NCBI GenBank assembly: GCA_036258055.1
Contig: DATAEK010000357.1
Coordinates: 1-11,688, forward strand
Direction of reading: 5' to 3'
DNA from: DATAEK01 sp036258055
GTDB lineage: Bacteria > Acidobacteriota > Vicinamibacteria > Vicinamibacterales > 2-12-FULL-66-21
Length of the DNA: 11,688 bases
The notes under the pieces are model-generated. The model saw only the letters and a program-made list of their open reading frames with translations, was not told the DNA's origin and did no database searches. Shown here piece by piece: positions 6,718 to 11,688 of this stretch (position 1 is the stretch's first letter; every line of letters starts with the position of its first letter). Both the position numbers and the translations under genes were made by a program.

Positions 6718-7021
6718 CGGGCAGCCGGCGCACGCGGTGCTCTTTCATCGTTGCGAGTGCCGTGCGCACGTCGTCTTCGGGCGTGCATGTCGCGACGGTG
6801 TTCGTCGCGACGGCACCGACCGTCAGATCCGCGGCACGCATGTTTCGAGTCGCCAGCGCGATGTACATGTCGCGATCGGTGACGACGCCCAACAGCCTCC
6901 CATCGTCCACGACCGGCAGAATGCCGCAGTCGGCTTCCCACATCAGGTTTGCGGCCGCCGCCACCGTCGTGTCAGGCGTGCACGTCCTGACGTCCGTTGT
7001 CATGAGATCTTTGACTTTCAT
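6560..7021 (-). CDS. Tandem CBS-domain protein (third CBS of the locus)
   Basis: 153 aa from ATG 7019-7021, preceded by TAAGGA at 8 nt. Two CBS motifs: residues about 3-58 (MKVKDLMTTDV, GILPVVDDGRLLGVVTDRD) and about 69-122 (VATNTVATCTPEDDVRTAL, RRLPVIG...LGILSMNDIL). The C-terminal helix EAVVCALKAICGHHHP resembles that of the CBS protein at 10359-10814, so the two are paralogues. Bateman modules of this kind bind adenine nucleotides such as AMP or ATP and act as energy sensors; the small stand-alone form matches mycobacterial Hrp1 (Rv2626c). The same reading frame continues upstream through an Hsp20 remnant to a TTG at 7213, giving a possible 217-aa fusion, but the internal ribosome site and canonical CBS start favour separate translation. 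It is last in the CBS-CBS-FDH transcript. Confidence 0.9.
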   Translation of the reverse strand: MKVKDLMTTDVRTCTPDTTVAAAANLMWEADCGILPVVDDGRLLGVVTDRDMYIALATRNMRAADLTVGAVATNTVATCTPEDDVRTALATMKEHRVRRLPVIGLANTVLGILSMNDILLAAGVEKGVRNEAVVCALKAICGHHHPVPQVVAA

Positions 7022-7213
7022 GGTGTCCGTCCTTACGCCGTCGGCGAAAGTCGCCTTGACGTCCTGGAACTTCACGCCGTCGGGCAGCGGAACGGCGCGA
7101 TAGAAGCTCCCGCAGGCCAGCTCACATCGATAGAAGCCCTTCTCCTGCTCTTCCTCCTCGCTCTTCCGCTCACCCGAAATCTCGAGATAGCCCTCGGGAA
7201 ACTTCTCAACCAA
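7022..7213 (-). pseudogene. Hsp20 (small heat-shock protein) remnant, in frame with the CBS gene
   Basis: About 64 codons between the FDH stop and the CBS start encode the middle of an alpha-crystallin domain: YLEISGERKSEEEEQEKGFY, then CGSFYRAVPLPDGVKFQDVK and ATFADGV, matching Hsp20 beta-strands and the conserved G(S)F.R...LP.GV..... A...(N/D)GV core. Missing are the N-terminal arm and first strands, and everything after DGV, including the LPK strand and the I-x-I tail, so it should not fold as a chaperone. It starts directly after the FDH TGA (7214-7216), with a TTG at 7211-7213, and runs without a stop into the CBS protein. The simplest reading is that deletions on both sides joined an hsp20 fragment to its neighbours. 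A working Hsp20-CBS fusion is possible but less likely. Confidence 0.8.
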
Positions 7214-9940
7214 TCAGCTCGAGGGTATCGCAGTCGCTGATTCGCGCTCGAGCCGAACCGCTGTCAGCTTGTACTCTGGCGTCCCCACGATCGCATCCCG
7301 ATGCGGGCCGGTGAGGTTGTTCAGGAACACGTTCGTCGTGTGGAACGTCGCGAACGCCTGGCCGGGGCCGATCCTCCAATTCCGTCGAACCGGCAAGATC
7401 GCTTCACCGTAACGGCTGGTGACTTTCACGGGATCGCCATCGTCGAATCCCAGTCTCCGGGCATCGACCGGAGAGAGATCGAGGACGTCCGTCGGCCGCA
7501 GATTGCCGAGCGGCGCGCGACGGGTCATCGTCCCGGCGTTGAACTGGTAGAGCGATCGCCCGGTCACCAGCAGGAACGGGAACTCTGGAGAGGGCTGTTC
7601 CAGGCTCGGCTGCCAATCGATACAACCTAGCGCTGCCCGCTTTCCCACCGCGAACCCGTCCGCGTGAAGGCGCGTCGTCCCCGGGTGCTCGTCCGAGGGA
7701 CAAGGCCACTGCAGCCCGGCTTGCTCGAGCCGTGAATAGGACATCCCGCGCGCCCCTTCACAAACCGTGCGTACCTCGTCCCAGATGTCCTGCGCGCTGC
7801 GAAACTCGAATCCCTCACCCCGGCCCATCAGATGCGCCAGATCACAGATGATCGACCAGTCGGTCCTCGTATTTCCGACCGGGTCGATGACCCGTCGCAC
7901 GCGTTGAATCCTGCGCTCCGCATTCATGAACGTCCCGTCCTTTTCGAACGACGAGCACGCAGGCAGAAAGACGGAGCCGAACTCCCGGGCGGTTTCCGTG
8001 AGGAAGAGGTCCTGCACGATGACGAGATCCAAGGCACCGAGCGCGCGTCGCGTCTCGGCCGCGTTCGGATTGGTGAGGAGCACGTCGTACCCGATGGCCC
8101 AGAGCGCTTTGAGCCGGCCGGCAATGGCGGCATCCATCATCTGCAACAAATTGAGCCCGGCCGACCGCGGCAACTGGCAGGTCCAGGCCCGGTCGAACGC
8201 GGCGCGCCCGCGATCGATCGGGGTCGATCCGGGGAGGACTCCGGGATCGCAGCCCATATGGGCGGCCCCTTGCACGTTGTTCTGACCACGCAAGGGATTC
8301 ACTCCGGCGCCGGGCCTTCCAATGTTCCCCGTCAACAGCGCGAGATTCACGAGCGCGATCACTCCCTCGGTTCCTTGCACGTGCTCGGTCACGCCGAGGC
8401 CGTGCACGCTGAACGTCGGGCCCGCCGCGTACGCGCGCGCGGCCTGGCGGATTTGCGACGCCTCGAGACCGCAGATCTCCGCCGCACGCTCGGGCGTCCA
8501 GGCTTCGATGAAGGTGGCGAACTCGTCGATGCCGCCTACGCGCGCGCGCACGAACGCGCGATCGACGAGACCTTCAGCGAGGATCGTGTGCGCCATCGCG
8601 TTCAGCACCGCCACGTTCGTACCCGGCCGAACGGGCAGATAGGGGTTCGCGTATTCCGCCAGTTCGATGCGTCGCGGATCGATCACGACGAGCCGCGCAC
8701 CTTGCCGGACGGCCTGCTTGATACGAGCGCCGACGACCGGGTGGTTCTCGGTCGGATTCGCCCCGCAGACGAGAATCGTCCGCGCCATCTCGATGTCGTC
8801 GAACGAGCCGGTCGCCAGGCCGACACCCACCGTCTGTTTCAAGCCGGCCGCGCTCGGCGCGTGGCACACACGGGCGCAGCAATCGATGTTGTTCGTGCCG
8901 ATGACCACGCGCGCGAACTTCTGCGCGAGATAGTTCTCCTCGTTCAGCGCGCGGGCAGACCCCAGGATTCCAATGCTTTCGGCGCCGTGCTGGTCTCGAA
9001 CCTGCGTCAGACGATTCGCGGTAAACGCGAGCGCGTCCTGCCAGGACACGGGCGTCCACTCGGAGCCGGACCGAATCATCGGCTCGGTGACCCGATCCTG
9101 TGCGGTGACGAAGTCGAACCCATATCGTCCCTTGACGCACAGGTGGCCTTTGCTCACGGGAGCCTCGAGGACAGGCTTGACCGACAGGATCCGGCCGTCC
9201 CGTGTGCCGACCGACATCTCGCACCCTGTCCCGCAATAGGGGCACGTGGTTCGCGTCCAGTCCGTCGCGGCGCCGAGTGCGATGCTCGATCGATCTTCCA
9301 ACGCACCGGTCGGGCACGTATCCACGCACGCACCGCAACTCACGCAGGAGCTCTGACGAAGGCTCGGTCCATCGGGACGGACGCACGTATCCAGGCCCCG
9401 GCCGCGCACGTGCCAGACGAACTGACCCTGAAGCTCGTCACAGATCCGCACACATCGATAGCAATCGATACAGCAAGACATATCGATGGTGATGCACGGA
9501 TGAGATGCGTCGACAAGCGCCGGGTCCCGCTCTCCGTTCGCTGCACCGGCAAGATCGAGCTCGCGCAGCCAGCGGTGGAATGCTTTGTCAGGGGACCCGG
9601 TTACCGCATCGGCTGGATAGCCGCGTGCGAGCGATGTCAGCAGCGTCCGACGGTACTCGGCGAGCTCCGGTGTGTTCGTCTCGATCTCCATCCCGTCCCG
9701 CAGCGCCGTCGTGCACGCGGGAGCGAGTTTCGGCATGCCGACGACCCTGACGAGGCAGGATCGACAGGCGCCCGAGGGTACCAGGCGGTCGTCATGGCAT
9801 AGTGCGGGCAGCTCGACGCCGAGGTCACGGAGCGCCTCGAGAACGGAGCCGCCGCCGCGCAGCACATGGCGCGTACCGTCGATGATTACCTCGACGGCTG
9901 CGCCCGGCGAGGCTTCGTGCCCCGATCGCGCAACGTCCAT
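7214..9940 (-). CDS. Formate dehydrogenase alpha subunit, Mo/W-bis-MGD, Cys-type, with NuoG-like Fe-S N-terminus
   Basis: 908 aa from ATG 9938-9940 with AGGAG 7-8 nt upstream; the start lies 55 nt inside the preceding CBS gene, so translation is probably coupled. N-terminal 2Fe-2S domain: Cys48, 59, 62, 76. Two 4Fe-4S ferredoxin motifs: Cys157/160/163/167 and Cys199/202/205/209. The catalytic 4Fe-4S site is Cys233/236/240/268 with Lys270. The active site is DCCARVCHAPS (353-363): Cys359 stands where E. coli FdhF has selenocysteine, followed by His360. The C-terminal molydopterin dinucleotide-binding domain (FPFLLVTGRSLYQFNAGTMT, GDPVKVTSRYGEA) is complete. The enzyme oxidises formate to CO2, or reduces CO2, passing electrons through the Fe-S chain. 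Such alpha subunits usually pair with NAD-reducing FdsB/FdsG-type or hydrogenase subunits; none is encoded here, nor is the FdhD sulfurtransferase, so partners must lie elsewhere. The TGA end is a true stop. Confidence 0.95.
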   Translation of the reverse strand: MDVARSGHEASPGAAVEVIIDGTRHVLRGGGSVLEALRDLGVELPALCHDDRLVPSGACRSCLVRVVGMPKLAPACTTALRDGMEIETNTPELAEYRRTLLTSLARGYPADAVTGSPDKAFHRWLRELDLAGAANGERDPALVDASHPCITIDMSCCIDCYRCVRICDELQGQFVWHVRGRGLDTCVRPDGPSLRQSSCVSCGACVDTCPTGALEDRSSIALGAATDWTRTTCPYCGTGCEMSVGTRDGRILSVKPVLEAPVSKGHLCVKGRYGFDFVTAQDRVTEPMIRSGSEWTPVSWQDALAFTANRLTQVRDQHGAESIGILGSARALNEENYLAQKFARVVIGTNNIDCCARVCHAPSAAGLKQTVGVGLATGSFDDIEMARTILVCGANPTENHPVVGARIKQAVRQGARLVVIDPRRIELAEYANPYLPVRPGTNVAVLNAMAHTILAEGLVDRAFVRARVGGIDEFATFIEAWTPERAAEICGLEASQIRQAARAYAAGPTFSVHGLGVTEHVQGTEGVIALVNLALLTGNIGRPGAGVNPLRGQNNVQGAAHMGCDPGVLPGSTPIDRGRAAFDRAWTCQLPRSAGLNLLQMMDAAIAGRLKALWAIGYDVLLTNPNAAETRRALGALDLVIVQDLFLTETAREFGSVFLPACSSFEKDGTFMNAERRIQRVRRVIDPVGNTRTDWSIICDLAHLMGRGEGFEFRSAQDIWDEVRTVCEGARGMSYSRLEQAGLQWPCPSDEHPGTTRLHADGFAVGKRAALGCIDWQPSLEQPSPEFPFLLVTGRSLYQFNAGTMTRRAPLGNLRPTDVLDLSPVDARRLGFDDGDPVKVTSRYGEAILPVRRNWRIGPGQAFATFHTTNVFLNNLTGPHRDAIVGTPEYKLTAVRLERESATAIPSS

Positions 9941-10326
9941 CGCTGGCTCCTGGCGACTGGCCGCTCGGCACCCTTCCCGAGCAAATCGAGCAGGTCCGAG
10001 ACGGTCACAATCCCGACGAGGCGCCGTTTGTCCAAGATAGGGACCGCACCGATGGCACGCCCTCGCATCAGATTCGCGGCTTCGCGAACTGTCAGATCAG
10101 GCGTGCCGGTCACGACGTTTCGGAACATGACGTCTTCGACTCGCCCAATGCCTTCGGCCTCGCCGCGTTGGAGCACGTCGTCGGTGACGACACCGATGAC
10201 CGACCGACCCTCGACCACGACGAGATGGTGAATTCGGCGCAGCCGCATCAACGCGCGCGCGCGTTCGAGCGACTCCTGCGCGCCTATCGTTTGCACCTGT
10301 CGACTCATCACATCTTCGAGGCGCAT
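9886..10326 (-). CDS. Tandem CBS-domain protein overlapping the FDH gene
   Basis: 146 aa from ATG 10324-10326 with GGAG about 9 nt upstream. First CBS motif at residues 1-55 (MRLEDVMSRQVQTIGAQESL, HHLVVVEGRSVIGVVTDDVL), second at 63-116 (VEDVMFRNVVTGTPDLTV, AIGAVPILDKRRLVGIVTVSDLL). A basic tail of about 28 residues follows, and the last codons overlap the FDH start by 55 nt. The Bateman pair probably binds an adenine nucleotide. Being translationally coupled to a formate dehydrogenase suggests that its output concerns that enzyme or its electron supply, but no contact can be read from sequence. It lies 32 nt downstream of the other CBS gene and is less similar to the two Hrp1-like CBS proteins of this window than they are to each other. 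Confidence 0.92.
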   Translation of the reverse strand: MRLEDVMSRQVQTIGAQESLERARALMRLRRIHHLVVVEGRSVIGVVTDDVLQRGEAEGIGRVEDVMFRNVVTGTPDLTVREAANLMRGRAIGAVPILDKRRLVGIVTVSDLLDLLGKGAERPVARSQRWTLRDRGTKPRRAQPSR

Positions 10327-10358
10327 GATGGTGCTCTCCGTTTGCTGAGTGAGGCGGC

Positions 10359-10814
10359 TCAGCGTTCGATCGGTTTTCCTGTTTCAGCGTTGCAGACGTT
10401 CTTGATGGTTCTCAGAACCGCTTCCCCTGACAAGCCCGCCTCACCCGCGTTCATCACGAGGTCGTCGATCGAGAGCACTCCCTTGACGTGCCCGGCCCGA
10501 TCCACCACGGGCAGCCGGCGCACCCCGAGATCGCTGAATATTTTCAGCGCCTTGTCGATAGGATCGTCCGGCGCGCACGACACGACCGACCTCGTCATGG
10601 CCTCACGAACGGCGAGCTGCCACGGGTTCCTGTGACGATCCGCGACGGTCAGCGAAATATCGCGGTCGGTGATCAGGCCAATCAAGTGGCCTCCGTCGTC
10701 GACGACGGGCAGACAGCCGCGGTTGTGATCGGCCATCATCTTGGCGGCTTGGCCGAGCTGTGTGGTGGCGCGGCATGTTGCAGGGGGAGAAGACATCACA
10801 TGACTGACATCCAT
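10359..10814 (-). CDS. Tandem CBS-domain protein, Hrp1-like, first gene of the FDH operon
   Basis: 151 aa from ATG 10812-10814 with GAGGA at about 8 nt. CBS1 at residues 1-58 (MDVSHVMSSPPATCRATTQL, CLPVVDDGGHLIGLITDRDI), CBS2 at 70-122 (VREAMTRSVVSCAPDDPIDK, VRRLPVVDRAGHVKGVLSID). C-terminal helix SGEAVLRTIKNVCNAETGKP. It shares the same layout and motif wording with the CBS protein at 6560-7021, so one probably arose by duplication and the pair now brackets the FDH gene. It is expected to be a cytoplasmic nucleotide sensor. The 32-nt gap to the next CBS gene and the overlaps after it indicate one transcript running to 6560. Confidence 0.93.
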   Translation of the reverse strand: MDVSHVMSSPPATCRATTQLGQAAKMMADHNRGCLPVVDDGGHLIGLITDRDISLTVADRHRNPWQLAVREAMTRSVVSCAPDDPIDKALKIFSDLGVRRLPVVDRAGHVKGVLSIDDLVMNAGEAGLSGEAVLRTIKNVCNAETGKPIER

Positions 10815-10993
10815 GGTCGTGTTCCTCGTGTAGAGGCCCTCGCAATTGCGATGCCGCGCGGGTCCACGAACACGAAGCGCTCGTCATCTTGGTGAAAGGC
10901 GACGTCCCGACACTGCCGGAAACACCAGTCGCTCGTGCATCTGCACCGAGATCGAGACCGCTTGCAGCGGGAATTTTCTCGTGCGTACGCGGA
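10796..10993 (-). pseudogene. Start-less Cys-rich reading frame upstream of the CBS operon (possible gene remnant)
   Basis: This frame is open for about 65 codons between a TAG (10994-10996) and a TGA (10796-10798). It has no ATG, GTG or TTG until the middle of the recognisable part. The central stretch CTSDWCFRQCRDVAFHQDDE is followed by RFVFVDPRGIAIARAS, which reads like a small metal-binding protein with three to five cysteines. In contrast, the two other minus-strand frames here look like low-information shadows. A frameshift near the 5' end could have removed the start (an ATG lies in a neighbouring frame at about 10938-10940). Its last codons overlap the CBS start. No family recognised; evidence is only composition. 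Confidence 0.3.
10842..10857 (-). promoter_or_regulatory. Weak -24/-12-like element before the CBS-FDH operon
   Basis: Minus strand CGGCATCGCAATTGCG has GGCA and TTGC with GG and GC 10 nt apart, placing a start about 16 nt before the CBS ATG. It also encodes GIAIA in the start-less frame and may be coincidental. Confidence 0.25.
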
Positions 10994-11008
10994 CTATTCC
11001 ACACGAGG

Positions 11009-11688
11009 TCAGGAGCCATCGCGAGAGCGGTGCGTGTGCTCCTGCTTCGGCCCACTTGAGGTTGGCTCCCTTACGGAAATCGCACGAGCAATGCCGTGCC
11101 GGCGCTTGACGACGTCGTCGACGAGCCGCCAGTCGATGTCGGCGCACGCGCCGGCCGCGTCGGCGATGCGGTGTACGAGCGCTCTCGGATCCGCTGGCCC
11201 TCGCCGGTAGGCGTCAGGATGCACTTCGAGAAAGAGGCCCTCGTTTGTGCGCGCGAGAAGTACCGGCTCATACCGGACATGCCCGGCGGCACCGACGTCG
11301 ACCTTCGGAAACAGCGCGGCGATATCATCCGGATGCAGCCGGATGCACCCGTGCGTCACGAGGCCGTAGATGCTGGAGGTTGACGGGGTGCCGTGTATGC
11401 CGACAGAGAGAAAACTCAGTCGGAGAAAGTAGTCGCCGAGCGGATTGTCCGGCCCCGGAAGGACGGTGGTAGTGACGGGCTTCCCTAACCGGCGCATCTC
11501 CTCCTGAATCGATCGCGGCACGTCCCACGTCGGATGTTCTTCCTTCTCACGATTGTGAACGCCCCGAACGGTGTCGGCCAGTCTGGCCGTCCGACTGCCA
11601 CCGGATACGCCGAGTACTCGCCCTGTTGGTCGGCATGGAACAGCATGCGTTGCGGGATGTTGATGACGAGCTCATTCGACATCACGGC
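11009..11688 (-). pseudogene. L,D-transpeptidase (YkuD/ErfK family), frameshifted and 5' truncated by window edge
   Basis: The first frame (from the window end) gives ELVINIPQRMLFH, then YPVAVGRPDWPTPFGAFTIV, the start of a YkuD domain. The second frame continues KEEHPTWDVPRSIQEEM, GPDNPLGDYFLRLSF and the catalytic block: His of GIHGTPSTSSIYG and the Cys of THGCIRLHPDD. The join needs one inserted base near 11543-11548 (coding strand ATCGTGAG/AAGGAAGAA), so one nucleotide appears to have been lost. Restored, the domain is complete, with the usual C-terminal extension of ErfK-like enzymes. These periplasmic enzymes make 3-3 peptidoglycan cross-links or attach proteins to the wall, and they matter in non-growing cells. 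The signal peptide is expected beyond the window; the GTG at 11683-11685 is unlikely to be the true start. As written the gene is inactive unless the indel is a sequencing error. Confidence 0.85.

Noticed and set aside
7214..7216. TGA at the end of the FDH followed by an open frame, as a possible selenocysteine codon
   Set aside because: FDH selenocysteine sits at the active site, which is Cys359 here; the protein before the TGA is already complete at its C-terminus.
7832..9802. Plus-strand ORF of 656 codons
   Set aside because: Exactly antisense to the formate dehydrogenase; Arg/His-rich shadow composition from GC-rich codons, with no domains.
10603..11055. Minus-strand 150-codon ORF spanning the gap upstream of the CBS operon
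   Set aside because: Overlaps the well-supported CBS gene on the same strand in another frame and has shadow-like composition.

Overview
The window is a GC-rich bacterial chromosomal segment. Eleven genes or gene remnants are on the minus strand and two on the plus strand. A four-repeat BACON lipoprotein, together with small proteins and stress genes of the kinds seen here, suggests an Acidobacteriota-like soil or sediment bacterium (Vicinamibacteria-like). This is an inference from gene content; there is no rRNA or other marker in the window. No tRNA, rRNA, CRISPR array, insertion sequence or phage gene was seen.

Layout. 1-706 (-): N-terminal part of a P-type cation ATPase, broken by a 5-bp tandem duplication. 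773-997 (-): small unknown protein just upstream of it. 1264-2454 (-): secreted lipoprotein with four BACON domains. 2702-4276 (-): two-domain APH-like kinase plus P-loop ATPase, preceded by a small Cys-pair protein (4323-4532, -). 4620-5267 (-): stand-alone phosphoribosyltransferase. A 306-bp divergent spacer with two good -24/-12 (sigma-54-type) promoter candidates separates it from a universal stress protein (5574-6071, +) and a DUF5335-like protein (6094-6717, +). The rest is minus strand again: a likely operon, in transcription order CBS protein (10814), CBS protein (10326), large Cys-type formate dehydrogenase alpha subunit (9940-7214), then an Hsp20 remnant joined in frame to a third CBS protein (7213-6560). 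Upstream of this operon are a start-less Cys-rich reading frame (10796-10993) and a frameshifted L,D-transpeptidase running off the window end (11009-11688).

Taken together this looks like a stress, energy-limitation or dormancy island. The combination of Usp, CBS pair proteins, Hsp20, P-type ATPase, APH/P-loop kinase and phosphoribosyltransferase parallels the protein families of the mycobacterial DosR dormancy regulon (CtpF, Hrp1, HspX, Usps, Rv2004c, Rv0571c). Here it sits beside formate oxidation and cell-wall cross-linking, and probably under a different regulator, possibly sigma-54. Several genes are damaged (ATPase, Hsp20, L,D-transpeptidase, perhaps the DUF5335 3' end). Either the island is decaying or the assembly contains indel errors; the exact 5-bp duplication is better explained as a real mutation or slippage event than as random base-calling noise.
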